Under the pieces are notes generated by a model that was not told the origin of the DNA, did no database searches, and was given only the letters and a program-made list of their open reading frames with translations. A stretch of 38,376 nt of DNA from Pseudomonadota bacterium (GTDB lineage: Bacteria; Pseudomonadota; Gammaproteobacteria; Burkholderiales; JAKAFK01). A program made the position numbers and the translations under genes. Shown piece after piece: positions 1 to 8,576 of this stretch. The stretch's first letter is position 1, and each line of letters opens with the position of its first letter. Location: contig JAJYKK010000027.1 in assembly GCA_021788645.1 (NCBI GenBank), positions 1-38,376 on the forward strand. The letters are read 5' to 3'.

Positions 1-163
1 CGGTGGCGCTATCATCGTCGATCGGTTTGGCAAAGAGGAAACGGGGCAGCGCCGACCCGCTGCATGTGATGTGTGCGCACCAGCTTAAACTCGGCACATT
101 CTTGTCTTGACAGTGGGGTCCACTTCAGCCCGCCCAACGGAAGGGAAGCCTGGCGCAGCACGC
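1..163. other. Window edge, no supported gene
   Basis: I see no convincing coding sequence here; short frames on both strands show no recognisable motif. At 115-127 the sequence, read on the minus strand, is TGAAGTGGACCCC. It starts with TG and resembles the terminal inverted repeats of IS3-type insertion sequences. An element ending here would explain why the polysaccharide operon begins just downstream. This is inference only, because the rest of any element lies outside the window. Confidence 0.3.
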
Positions 164-1189
164 ATGTTGTCGAGGAATACCTTGGAATCCGCACGAGAAA
201 TCGGGGGCTATTTTGGCTTGGACTTGCCTGACTATGGCGAGGGAGCCCCGCATCCCGAAGCGATGGGGTTCCAGTCTGCGCGCGCGGCCATTCATGCGGC
301 TCTTGCCAGTAGCGGGTTTATCCGGGTGCTGATGCCCGGGTATATCTGTGATTCCATCATCCAGTCAGGGAACGAGGCGGGACTCGCCGTCGAGACGTAC
401 GATTTGGATGAGTCTCTATTCCCGAGGAATTTGCCAAAGCCGCTACCTAAAGGCAGCGCGGTTCTCTATGTCAATTACTTCGGGCTGTGCGGGCATCACG
501 TCGCGAGGCTGGCTCGCGAGATGCCGCGCGCCACGGTGCTCGTCGACAATAGCCATGCGCTTTTTGCAACGTCGCATGCCGAGGCGCTGGCGACGGCCTA
601 TTCACCCCGCAAGATGGTCGGCCTTCCGGATGGCGGCCTTCTCGTCGCTTCGCCCCGGCTGGGACTCGCTCCGCCGAAGGAGGAAGACCAGGGATCATTC
701 GAGCGGATGCGCTTTCTCTTGCGCCGCATGGCCTGCTCGGCACGGGAAGGCTATGGGGATTTCCAGGAAGCCCGCGCTTCCCTGCGGGACACCATGCCGC
801 TGGCGATGTCCCGCCTGACGAGGCGCCTGATGCGAAGCATCCGCTGGGACGAGGTGAGAACCCGGCGGCGGGAGAACTATGCCGCCATGGCGGCTTTGCT
901 GGACGGGGTCAACGACCGGCCTTGGCCGATGGCAGACGAGGACGTGCCCTTGTGCTATCCGTTCACCGTCTCCGGGTGCGCGGTGGCGGGCATACGGAAC
1001 GCGCTGGCGGCGGAAGATATTTTCACTGCCACTTATTGGCCGGACGCGCGCCCTCGGGCAAAGGCGGGCTCGGTCGAGGCGCGACTGATCGATGAGACCC
1101 TCTTCCTGCCCATTGATCAACGGATCGACTCCGCCCAGGTCGAATGGGTCGCAAGGCGAGTCCTTCAGCTGACGGGACGGAAGCGATGA
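164..1189 (+). CDS. DegT/aminotransferase-like PLP-fold protein
   Basis: 341-residue protein with the fold-type I PLP enzyme layout of surface-polysaccharide clusters. An N-terminal segment reads EIGGYFGLDLPDYG, followed by a cofactor-domain start around SARAAIHAAL and an LMPGYICDSII strand. An aspartate in VLVDNSHALF (about residue 130) would contact the pyridine ring. The SPRKMVGLPDGG motif supplies the likely Schiff-base lysine. It is more divergent than the two DegT proteins encoded at 1907 and 3121 and cannot be assigned a substrate. I chose the ATG at 164 over the upstream TTG at 107 because the family resemblance begins there. Its stop overlaps the next start (ATGA), so it is the first gene of a coupled operon. 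Confidence 0.75.
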   Translation: MLSRNTLESAREIGGYFGLDLPDYGEGAPHPEAMGFQSARAAIHAALASSGFIRVLMPGYICDSIIQSGNEAGLAVETYDLDESLFPRNLPKPLPKGSAVLYVNYFGLCGHHVARLAREMPRATVLVDNSHALFATSHAEALATAYSPRKMVGLPDGGLLVASPRLGLAPPKEEDQGSFERMRFLLRRMACSAREGYGDFQEARASLRDTMPLAMSRLTRRLMRSIRWDEVRTRRRENYAAMAALLDGVNDRPWPMADEDVPLCYPFTVSGCAVAGIRNALAAEDIFTATYWPDARPRAKAGSVEARLIDETLFLPIDQRIDSAQVEWVARRVLQLTGRKR

Positions 1190-1890
1190 GCGAAAAGCAG
1201 AGGACGTACTCGACATTCAATTATGACGCGCACGCCAGAACCTGCGCACCCGAGGACTTCCTCGGCCAGGTGCGCCGCACCGTGAACGGGGTGCCGCTCG
1301 GCGACGACCAGCTTGGCTTGATCAAGCAGGCGATGGCCGCTGGGCTTTCCCTCGAGCCCGACGACGTCCTGCTCGAACTCGCCTGCGGCAACGGCGCGCT
1401 GTCGCAGTGCCTGTTCGCGTCGTGCAAGGGCTACCTGGGCATCGACGTCTCGGAGTATCTCGTCTCGGTGGCCCAGCAACATTTCGAGCGGGCACCCACG
1501 CATCGCTTCTTGGCTCAGGGGGGCGTGGCTTACGTGCGCGAGGAAACCGAACCGGCACGGTTCTCGAAGGTGCTCTGCTACGCGGGCTTCCAGTATTTTC
1601 CCGATGGCGAGGCGGCGGAGATACTCGCCGCGCTGCATACGAAATTCACCCGCGTGGGGCGGATCTTCATCGGCAATCTTCCCGACAAGGACCAAGCGGC
1701 CAAGTTCTACCGCGACCGGACCCCCAGCGCGGAAGAACTCGCAGACCCCACCACTGCCGTTGGCATATGGCGCACCCGGCCTGAATTTTCCGCGCTGGCA
1801 GCCGCCGCAGGGTGGAAGATCACGCTCTCGACCATGCCGCCGACCTTCCAGCCCGCGTATTACCGGTATGACGCCGTGCTCAGCCGATAG
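1186..1890 (+). CDS. Class I SAM-dependent methyltransferase
   Basis: 234-residue protein starting at the ATG that overlaps the previous stop by 4 nt. The SAM-binding motif I is VLLELACGNGALSQ (about residues 60-73), followed by the acidic end of strand 2, YLGIDVSEYLVSVAQ. A post-I region reads VLCYAGFQYFPDG. This is the Rossmann-like methyltransferase layout, comparable to enzymes acting on polysaccharide sugars or lipid-linked intermediates. No target-recognition domain is visible, so O- versus N-methylation and the acceptor are unknown. Its place between PLP enzymes suggests it modifies an amino sugar or its N-substituent; that is inference. Confidence 0.8.
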   Translation: MSEKQRTYSTFNYDAHARTCAPEDFLGQVRRTVNGVPLGDDQLGLIKQAMAAGLSLEPDDVLLELACGNGALSQCLFASCKGYLGIDVSEYLVSVAQQHFERAPTHRFLAQGGVAYVREETEPARFSKVLCYAGFQYFPDGEAAEILAALHTKFTRVGRIFIGNLPDKDQAAKFYRDRTPSAEELADPTTAVGIWRTRPEFSALAAAAGWKITLSTMPPTFQPAYYRYDAVLSR

Positions 1891-1906
1891 ACGAGAACGA
1901 ACCTTT

Positions 1907-3124
1907 ATGTCAAGCAAACGAAGCGTAGACGAATTGGCGCTCCTTGGCGGAAGCGGTCTGTTCGAGCGGCCGCGATCGACCTCCAATCTGCTGCAGCCCG
2001 ATTTCGAGCGCTTTCTCGCCTACTCCAGGGTTTTTTTCGACCATCATCAATTCACCAACAATGGGCCGAACGTGCGGCTCCTGGAGAAGCGGCTCGCGCA
2101 GTTCCATGGCACCGCGCATTGCGTGACCTTTTGCAGCGGTTTCTGGGCCCTGGCCGTCGCCATTTCCGCGCTGGCCCGGGAAGGCAAGAGCGAAATCGTC
2201 ATGCCCTCCCTGACCTACCGCCGCATGAACGACATCGCCGCCTGGGTGAAACTCAAGCCGCGCTTTTGCGAGGTGGACCCGGCCACCCTCGCGATGACTC
2301 CGGCCACGGTGGAACCGTGTCTCAATGAGCAGACCGCCATCATTCTCGCTGTCCACCCCATCGTCAACTGCTGCGACGTCGAGGGCCTGGTTGCCCTTGC
2401 CCGGCAGAACAATGTCCCGCTGCTCTTCGATTCCGTGGAGTCCGTCCATGAATCGATCGCCGCCGGGAAGGTGGGCGGCTTCGGCGACGCGGAGGGTTTC
2501 TCCTTGCACGCCTGCAAGCTGATGAATGGCTTCGGCGGCGGCTACATCACGACCAACGACGCGAGCCTCGCGCGCGAGCTCGCGCTGCGGCGCGGCTTCG
2601 GATTCGAGGAGGTCGACCTGATCACGGTTCCGGGCGGGCTGAACGCGAAGCTCAATGAGGTGCATGCGGCCATGGCACTGGCAAGCCTGGACGGCGTGGA
2701 GGCGCAGGTCGGGCGCAACCGCGAGCGCTATGATGCCTACCGGGCAGGACTCGCCGCCGTGGCCGGTATCCGCCTGCTCGAGTTCGACGAAAATCATCGC
2801 ACGGGGTACAAGAACATCGTCGTGGAACTCCTGGATGACTGGCCCTTGCCGCGCGCCGACACGCTTGCGGTCCTGAACGCCGAGAACATCCTCGCCCGCG
2901 CCTACTATCCGCAGCCGCTGCACAGGAAGCCCATGGACTATCCCCACATCCCCGCGGATCTGCCGGTCACGGATGCCCTTGCGCAGCGGTTCGTGAACCT
3001 GCCGTGCGGCCACCTGGTGAGCGTGGATGATATCGCCCGGATCGTCGAGACGCTGGCCTTCATCCATCGCCATGCCGGCGCGATCGCGCAACGGCTGCGC
3101 GCCATCGCGGCGGAGGCGCAATGA
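1907..3124 (+). CDS. DegT/DnrJ/EryC1/StrS sugar aminotransferase
   Basis: 405-residue PLP-dependent aminotransferase of the family that converts NDP-keto-sugars to amino sugars using glutamate. Visible family marks are NNGPNVRLLEKRLAQFHG near the N-terminus, the cofactor-binding HCVTFCSGFWAL segment, the ring-contacting aspartate in PLLFDSVESVHES, and the internal-aldimine lysine in SLHACKLMNGFGGG. The ATG at 1907 gives the expected N-terminus; the same frame stays open upstream into the methyltransferase but does not look coding. It overlaps the next gene by 4 nt. Its relation to the very similar-looking neighbour at 3121 suggests two successive or alternative aminations. Substrate unknown; no NDP-sugar dehydratase is encoded in this window. 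Confidence 0.88.
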   Translation: MSSKRSVDELALLGGSGLFERPRSTSNLLQPDFERFLAYSRVFFDHHQFTNNGPNVRLLEKRLAQFHGTAHCVTFCSGFWALAVAISALAREGKSEIVMPSLTYRRMNDIAAWVKLKPRFCEVDPATLAMTPATVEPCLNEQTAIILAVHPIVNCCDVEGLVALARQNNVPLLFDSVESVHESIAAGKVGGFGDAEGFSLHACKLMNGFGGGYITTNDASLARELALRRGFGFEEVDLITVPGGLNAKLNEVHAAMALASLDGVEAQVGRNRERYDAYRAGLAAVAGIRLLEFDENHRTGYKNIVVELLDDWPLPRADTLAVLNAENILARAYYPQPLHRKPMDYPHIPADLPVTDALAQRFVNLPCGHLVSVDDIARIVETLAFIHRHAGAIAQRLRAIAAEAQ

Positions 3125-4314
3125 AGGCGTCGGATTTCGCGCTTTTCGGCGCAAAGCCCAAGTTCGCCTCGCCCGTCCCGGTGGGGCAGCTTTATTTTCC
3201 CTCGTGGGAGCGCTATGAAGCGGCCTTCCGAGGCATCTTCGAGCGGCAGTACTACAACAACAACGGCCCCCTGCATGAAGAGCTGGAAGCCCGCCTCAGG
3301 GCGTTCCTCGGGGTGCGCCACGCGATCCTCGTGACCAATGCGACCCTCGGGCTCATGATGACGGCCGATGCGCTGGGGCTCTTCGGCAAGGTGATCCTGC
3401 CGTCCTTCACCTTTGTCGCCTCGGCCCAATCGCTCACCTGGGCAGGCTTGAAGCCGGTCTTCTGCGATATCGACCCCGACACGCACCAGATCGACATCGA
3501 TGCGCTCGCGGCCCTGATCGACGATGACGTGAGCGCCATCATGGGTGTCAACCTATGGGGGGGCTCGTGCAACCCGCATGCGCTCGCCGAACTGGCGCAA
3601 GCGCATGGCGTTCGGCTCTATTTCGATTCCGCGCACGCCTTCGGCTGCGAAGTGGGCGGGCAGCGCATCGGCGGCTTCGGCCAGGCCGAGGTCTTTTCCT
3701 TCCACGCGACGAAGATTCTCAATGCGACGGAGGGCGGCTGCATATGCACCAATGATGACGAGGTGGCCGCGCGCCTGCGGGCCATCCGCCCAAGCTATGG
3801 CACCGAGGTGCCGGTGCCTGTTCTCCGGGTCGCCAACGCACGGATGTCGGAGGCGCAGGCGGCGGTGGCGCTCATGAGCCTGGAGGACTTCCCCGCCAAC
3901 CGGCAGAACAACGAACTCCTGTACCGGCGCTACGAAGCGCACCTCGCAGCCATCCCCGGCCTTCGCCTGGTGCGGCCGACCGGAGTGACCCTGTCGAATT
4001 ACCAGTACATGGTGTGCGCCGTGGACAGCGAAGTGTTCGGACTGTCGCGCGATATGCTGACCGGGCTTCTGCGCGCGGAAAATGTCGTCGCGCGACGGTA
4101 CTTCTATCCCGGCGTGCACCGCTGCATCCCCTATGCCGAGCAACTTTCCGAAACCGAAGCCCGGCTCCCGAACACGGATAGCGCGTGCGCGACGAGTGTT
4201 CAATTCCCGATCGGGGCGCGGGTCTCTCCCGACGCCGTCGACCGTATCTGCGAAATCATCGGCGCCGCGCACAAGCACGCGGCTGAGATCCGCTCCCGCC
4301 ATGACAAAACCTGA
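3121..4314 (+). CDS. DegT/DnrJ/EryC1/StrS sugar aminotransferase
   Basis: 397-residue PLP-dependent aminotransferase. Family marks are the YYNNNGPLHEELEARL start, the LVTNATLGLM cofactor segment, VILPSFTFVASAQ, the aspartate in LYFDSAHAFGC, and the Schiff-base lysine in SFHATKILNATEGG. The length is normal for the family. It starts with an ATGA overlap with the upstream aminotransferase, so the two are probably translated together. The C-terminal half keeps the substrate-loop RRYFYPGVHR. It is clearly a separate gene from the 1907 protein rather than a fragment. The substrate is likely a nucleotide-linked keto sugar (inferred from family). Confidence 0.88.
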   Translation: MKASDFALFGAKPKFASPVPVGQLYFPSWERYEAAFRGIFERQYYNNNGPLHEELEARLRAFLGVRHAILVTNATLGLMMTADALGLFGKVILPSFTFVASAQSLTWAGLKPVFCDIDPDTHQIDIDALAALIDDDVSAIMGVNLWGGSCNPHALAELAQAHGVRLYFDSAHAFGCEVGGQRIGGFGQAEVFSFHATKILNATEGGCICTNDDEVAARLRAIRPSYGTEVPVPVLRVANARMSEAQAAVALMSLEDFPANRQNNELLYRRYEAHLAAIPGLRLVRPTGVTLSNYQYMVCAVDSEVFGLSRDMLTGLLRAENVVARRYFYPGVHRCIPYAEQLSETEARLPNTDSACATSVQFPIGARVSPDAVDRICEIIGAAHKHAAEIRSRHDKT

Positions 4315-5059
4315 TCTCACCCTGGGGATCATGCAGCCCTATTTCTTTCCGTACCTGGGGCACTTCTCCCTGATCGCCGCCGTCGACGAGTGGCTCGTCT
4401 TCGACCTCACGCAGTATACGCCGAGGACCTGGATGAACCGCAACCGGGTCCTTCATCCCAGTACCGGCTGGCAGTACGTCACGGTGCCCTTGGCCAACTC
4501 GTCCATCTCCACCAAGACCTTGGACGCAAGAATCCTGGATCGGGCGCAGGCCAAGAGTGCCCTCACCGGCAAGCTCAGCCACTACCGAAAGAAGGCCCCC
4601 TATTATCGGGCGGTCAGCCGCCTGGTCGACGAGGTGTTCGACGGCGCCACGGACGATTCCCTCGTTCACCTCAACGTACGGGCCCTGGCCGCCGTGTGCG
4701 ACTACCTGGGCATTCCCTTCGCATACCGCATCTGCTCGGAACTGGGGCTTTCCCTGCCCGAGGGGCTCGGGCCCGGCGAATGGGCACTGGAAATATGCGC
4801 CGGCCTGGGCGCGACCGGCTACCTCAACCCGGCCAGCGGCCAGGAACTCTTCGACCCGGCGGCCTTCGCCCGGCGGGGAATCCGCCTATACTTCGCACAA
4901 CCGAAGGAATTCGCCTATTCCACAGGGCCATACCAATACGAACCGCATCTGTCCATCCTCGACGTACTGATGTGGAACGCCCCCCAGGACGTCGCCCAGG
5001 CGGTGCGCCGCTGCGTGCAGATCAGCGAAGGCAACCTCGTCATGCACGATGGCGCATAG
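4301..5059 (+). CDS. WbqC-like family protein
   Basis: 252-residue protein starting with the diagnostic LGIMQPYFFPYLGHFSLI segment of the WbqC family (PF08889). It continues with a conserved VDEWLVFD and RTWMNRNRV region. WbqC proteins are found in O-antigen and amino-sugar clusters next to DegT aminotransferases, but their biochemical role is not established. A part in N-acyl modification of an amino sugar is one idea. The gene overlaps the 3121 gene by 14 nt and the flippase gene by 11 nt, so it belongs to the same coupled operon. The ATG at 4301 is chosen because the family start lies right after it. Confidence 0.85.
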   Translation: MTKPDLTLGIMQPYFFPYLGHFSLIAAVDEWLVFDLTQYTPRTWMNRNRVLHPSTGWQYVTVPLANSSISTKTLDARILDRAQAKSALTGKLSHYRKKAPYYRAVSRLVDEVFDGATDDSLVHLNVRALAAVCDYLGIPFAYRICSELGLSLPEGLGPGEWALEICAGLGATGYLNPASGQELFDPAAFARRGIRLYFAQPKEFAYSTGPYQYEPHLSILDVLMWNAPQDVAQAVRRCVQISEGNLVMHDGA

Positions 5060-6599
5060 CCCAGATTCCATTGCCATGACTCTGAGGACCAACACGGTTG
5101 CCAATTTCGTGGGCCAAGGCTATGTAACCGCCATCGCGGTGATCATGCTGCCCTTGTATCTGCGCGACCTGGGTGCCGAGGCCTACGGACTGGTCGGTTT
5201 CTTCGTCGTCATGCAGGCCTGGCTGCGCCTGCTCGACATGGGACTTTCGCCCGCCTTGGGCCGCGAGCTCGCGCATGCCCGCGGCCTCGCACACTCAGCC
5301 GATGCCGACCCCCAGGCCGCCGGCATCGTGCGCGCGATCGAGCGGCTGTTCCTGCTCTTGGCCATCGCCTCGGGCATCGCCATCTGGCGATGCAGCGGCT
5401 TGGTGGCGACGCGCTGGCTCCACGTTCAGTCGCTGCCCATCGCCGAAGTGACGCAGTGTGTGACCCTGATGGGTCTTGCCGCCAGCCTGCGCTGGCTTGC
5501 CGCATTGTACCGCAGCGGCATCCAGGGGCTTGAGCGCCAGGTCTGGCTGAACAGCGCCAACATGGGCATCGCGACGTTGCGCTATGTCGGGGTCTGGGCG
5601 GTGCTGCACTGGATTTCACACGACCCGCGCTATTTCTTCGGCTACGAACTCGGGGTCAGCCTCGGCGAAACGGCGCTTCTGCACTACGGCATGTACCGAT
5701 TGCTCCCCACCCCGGCAAAAACGAACCGGTTCTCGTGGGCGCCGTTGAGCAAGGTTCTCCCCTTCGCGGGCGGCGTGGCGTATGCAGCCCTCGTCTGGGT
5801 CTTGCTGACCCAGATTGACAAATTGATTCTGTCCAACGTGCTGCCTTTGCGCGACTATGGCTATTACGCGCTAGTCGCCGTCATCGCCAATAGCATCACG
5901 AGCCTTGGCGGGCCGATCAGCAGCGCCGTCCTGCCGCGCATGACAGGTCTGCTGGCGCAGGAAAGGCGCGAGGCGATGACGATGCTCTACCGCAAATCGA
6001 GCCAGATGGTCGCGGTGGTGGCCCTGCCCATCTCCGCGCTGATCGCGCTAGTGCCCCAAGAACTCATCTATGCGTGGACCGGAGACCGGCAAGCCGCCCA
6101 ATGGGGGGCGCCTATACTGGCGTGGCTGGCCCTGGGCAACGGTCTCCTGGCGCTCAGTGCCTTCCAATACTATCTTCAATATGCGCACGGGAAAATCCGC
6201 CTGCATGTCTGGAACTCCACGATCAACGCACTCATACAGACCCCCCTCATCATCTTCGCGGCCTATCACTATGGCGCGTACGGGGCCGCGCTGACGTGGT
6301 TCATTCTACGGGTCGTGTCCTTCATCGTCTGGCCGCCGATCATTCACCACGTTTTCGCGCCCGGCCTGCACAAAGAGTGGCTTGTGCACGACATCGCCCC
6401 CATCCTCGCGGCAACGAGCGTCGGCGCACTGCTCGTGCGAGGCCTCGAGCCCCTGCTGGCATCAGACGGACGCCTGGAGATCATGATCGTGCTCGCCTGT
6501 GCGGCATTGAGCATGCTGCTGCTCAATTCGCTGGTGTCCTGGTCTTGTCGGCCATACCTCATCAGGACCATCGAAAGAATCGGGGCGGTCCATGGTTGA
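5049..6599 (+). CDS. Wzx-type O-antigen flippase
   Basis: 516-residue polytopic membrane protein of the oligosaccharide flippase (Wzx/MATE-like) superfamily. It starts with NTVANFVGQGYVTAIAVIMLP and keeps the family hallmark YLRDLGAEAYGLVGFF in the first loop. About 12-14 hydrophobic helices follow, with a mid-protein YAALVWVLLTQIDKLILS segment typical of the second half. Known family function is flipping undecaprenyl-PP-linked repeat units across the inner membrane. The start at 5049 overlaps wbqC; an internal ATG at 5076 (MTLRTNTVANF) is equally possible. The sugar specificity cannot be read from sequence. Confidence 0.88.
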   Translation: MAHSPDSIAMTLRTNTVANFVGQGYVTAIAVIMLPLYLRDLGAEAYGLVGFFVVMQAWLRLLDMGLSPALGRELAHARGLAHSADADPQAAGIVRAIERLFLLLAIASGIAIWRCSGLVATRWLHVQSLPIAEVTQCVTLMGLAASLRWLAALYRSGIQGLERQVWLNSANMGIATLRYVGVWAVLHWISHDPRYFFGYELGVSLGETALLHYGMYRLLPTPAKTNRFSWAPLSKVLPFAGGVAYAALVWVLLTQIDKLILSNVLPLRDYGYYALVAVIANSITSLGGPISSAVLPRMTGLLAQERREAMTMLYRKSSQMVAVVALPISALIALVPQELIYAWTGDRQAAQWGAPILAWLALGNGLLALSAFQYYLQYAHGKIRLHVWNSTINALIQTPLIIFAAYHYGAYGAALTWFILRVVSFIVWPPIIHHVFAPGLHKEWLVHDIAPILAATSVGALLVRGLEPLLASDGRLEIMIVLACAALSMLLLNSLVSWSCRPYLIRTIERIGAVHG

Positions 6600-7485
6600 A
6601 CACAAGGAGGCGCACATCACAGCAGGCTGGCCGGAGGAGGAAAAGCCCCTCGTCAGCATCGTCTGCCCGACATTCAACCAGGCGGCGTATATCGGCGAAG
6701 CCCTCGAGAGCTTCCTGATGCAAAAAACCTCATTCCCTTTCGAGATCGTCGTCTGCAACGACGCCTCCACCGACGAGACGACGGCCGTCGTCGAGCGCTA
6801 TCGTCAGGCCTATCCGCGACTGATCCGGCATGTGGTCAATGAGACCAACCAATATTCGCAGGGCAAGCGCGTCGTCGAGCTGGCGCTTGCGCATGCGCGG
6901 GGAGCTTACGTGGCGCTTTGCGAAGGCGACGACTATTGGACCGACCCCGCGAAGCTCGAAACGCAGGTGCGTTTTCTCGAGAACAACCCCGAATACGTCA
7001 TCACCTATCACCGCTCGCAGCCTTTCGACGAGCACGGGGACGTGGACATCGATTTCAAGGGGGCGCGGCGCGACTTGTCGGCGATCGAACTGCAGCGCGC
7101 CACGCCACTCCATACCTTGACCACCTGCTTTCGCAACCTGGTCCGGGAATTCCCGCCGGAATTCGCCGCCGCCCGTTTCGGCGACTTATGCCTGTGGTCT
7201 CTGCTGGGGAGGTACGGGAAGGGCAAATATCTGCCCGACATCGCCCCGGCCAAGTACAGGGTCCATGGCGAGGGGGTGTTTTCCACGCAATCGCGCAGGA
7301 CCCGCCAGGGCATGGCGTCGTACACGTACTCTGCGCTGGCCGCATACCATTCGCGGATCAAGGATTTCGACAATGCAGAATACTTCAAAATCCGGGCCGG
7401 TATCTCGAATCTAAGATCGATCGGGTTGCCGACCTTTGTGCTGAAAGGCATTAAATTGGCGATCGCGTCGCGGCGAAATGCTTAG
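6592..7485 (+). CDS. Glycosyltransferase family 2
   Basis: 297-residue inverting GT-A enzyme. The nucleotide-binding start is PLVSIVCPTFNQAAYIGEAL; the first aspartate motif is VVCNDASTDET, and the metal-binding region is ALCEGDDYWTDPAKLE, a version common in O-antigen transferases. A C-terminal part contains the CLWSLLGRYGKGKYLPD stretch before a basic amphipathic tail. It probably adds one sugar of the repeat unit at the cytoplasmic membrane. It overlaps wzx by 8 nt, so it is part of the same transcription unit. Donor and linkage are unknown. Confidence 0.88.
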   Translation: MVEHKEAHITAGWPEEEKPLVSIVCPTFNQAAYIGEALESFLMQKTSFPFEIVVCNDASTDETTAVVERYRQAYPRLIRHVVNETNQYSQGKRVVELALAHARGAYVALCEGDDYWTDPAKLETQVRFLENNPEYVITYHRSQPFDEHGDVDIDFKGARRDLSAIELQRATPLHTLTTCFRNLVREFPPEFAAARFGDLCLWSLLGRYGKGKYLPDIAPAKYRVHGEGVFSTQSRRTRQGMASYTYSALAAYHSRIKDFDNAEYFKIRAGISNLRSIGLPTFVLKGIKLAIASRRNA

Positions 7486-7534
7486 CGAGATGAGTTGCGC
7501 GGGCGAGAGTCCGCCTCGCGGCGCGCTGCGCTGG

Positions 7535-7560
7535 TGACCCGACAAGGCTGCGTCGGGTCA
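7535..7560 (+). terminator. Strong hairpin between two glycan genes, possible terminator
   Basis: A perfect 9-bp stem TGACCCGAC / GTCGGGTCA encloses an 8-nt loop (7544-7551). It lies 50 nt after a glycosyltransferase stop and 29 nt before the next start. There is no T-tract, so it is not a classical intrinsic terminator. It may be an mRNA 3' end stabiliser or a Rho-related site. The next gene has its own strong ribosome-binding site, so the hairpin may separate two expression units. Confidence 0.4.
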
Positions 7561-7588
7561 GGAATGAATTCGGTTAGGAGGACCTCAC

Positions 7589-8362
7589 ATGCTCGCGAAA
7601 GCGCTGGAAAGAGTCTTGGGAACTGGAAAGCGCGCTCGCACGCCAGGATCCTGCCCCGTGTGCGGCCATGACAAAGTCGCCTTCGCGCCCCTGCCGGCGA
7701 GCTACGGGAAAAATGCGCGCCGCCATGGCTTTGTGCATTTCGGGTACGCCGAAATGACATCGCTCGATACGTATACGTGCACCCATTGCGGGGCGACGGA
7801 CCGCGAACGTCTCTATTCCCTCTGGATTATGCAAGAAATTAAGAAGCAGGCATTTGCCCAGGGCGCGAGGTTCATTCATTTCGCTCCCGAAAAGGCGCTT
7901 TCGAAGCAGCTCGGTGGTTTGGGCGTCTTCGATTACAAGACCGCCGACCTGCTCATGAGCGGCGTCGACTATAAAGTGAATATGATGGAGTTGCCCTTTG
8001 AGGACGAGAGTTTCGACTTTTTTCTGTGCAGCCATGTCCTGGAACACGTGCCGAGCGACGACCGCGCCATTGCAGAGCTCTACCGGGTCACACGGCGTGG
8101 CGGACGTGGCATCCTGATGGCGCCCATCGCCCTGAACCTGGACCGGACGATAGAAGACCCGAACATCACCGACGCTGCTGGGCGTTGGCGGTTCTATGGG
8201 CAGGACGATCATGTCCGGCTTTACGCGCATGACGATTACGTCGAGAAAATCCGGGGTCACGGCTTTAGGGTGGATGAGCTCGGGGAGCAGTACTTTGGAC
8301 CGGAGACCTACTCCGCGTTGGGACTCAAATCAACAAGCGTTCTCTATGTGGCGAGCAAATAA
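7589..8362 (+). CDS. Zinc-ribbon class I SAM methyltransferase
   Basis: 257-residue protein with two parts. The N-terminal 70 residues hold paired CPVCGHD and CTHCGATDRER motifs, a likely zinc ribbon. A Rossmann methyltransferase domain of the type-11 kind follows: IHFAPEKALSKQL (degenerate motif I), DLLMSGVDYKVNMMELPFEDESFDF split across the acid-2 and motif II regions, then SHVLEHVPSDDRAI. The start is supported by a textbook ribosome-binding site TAGGAGG at 7575-7581, seven bases upstream, which is stronger than its neighbours'. Similar proteins occur in polysaccharide clusters. Substrate unknown. Confidence 0.83.
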   Translation: MLAKALERVLGTGKRARTPGSCPVCGHDKVAFAPLPASYGKNARRHGFVHFGYAEMTSLDTYTCTHCGATDRERLYSLWIMQEIKKQAFAQGARFIHFAPEKALSKQLGGLGVFDYKTADLLMSGVDYKVNMMELPFEDESFDFFLCSHVLEHVPSDDRAIAELYRVTRRGGRGILMAPIALNLDRTIEDPNITDAAGRWRFYGQDDHVRLYAHDDYVEKIRGHGFRVDELGEQYFGPETYSALGLKSTSVLYVASK

Positions 8363-8576
8363 AATCAGCGCCTCGATAAAAAAGCCGATCTTTACGGGGC
8401 TGTCGACCCTGGACAGGGCGTGACCGTGTTTGCCGATGAGACGGATCGCCGGCGCGGTCGCCGACCGGGGTGCACGGATGGCCGGCCAGGACGAACCCCG
8501 TTTGTGAAAACTCATGCCGGGAGATGCGCGAGACGCCGGCCGCTGTGCGCATTCCTCAAGCTCATTGGCCGGCGGT

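Noticed and set aside
107..135. TTGACA at 107-112 as promoter of the first operon
   Set aside because: No -10-like hexamer lies 16-18 nt downstream (CCGCCC-type sequence), and the motif overlaps a possible IS end.
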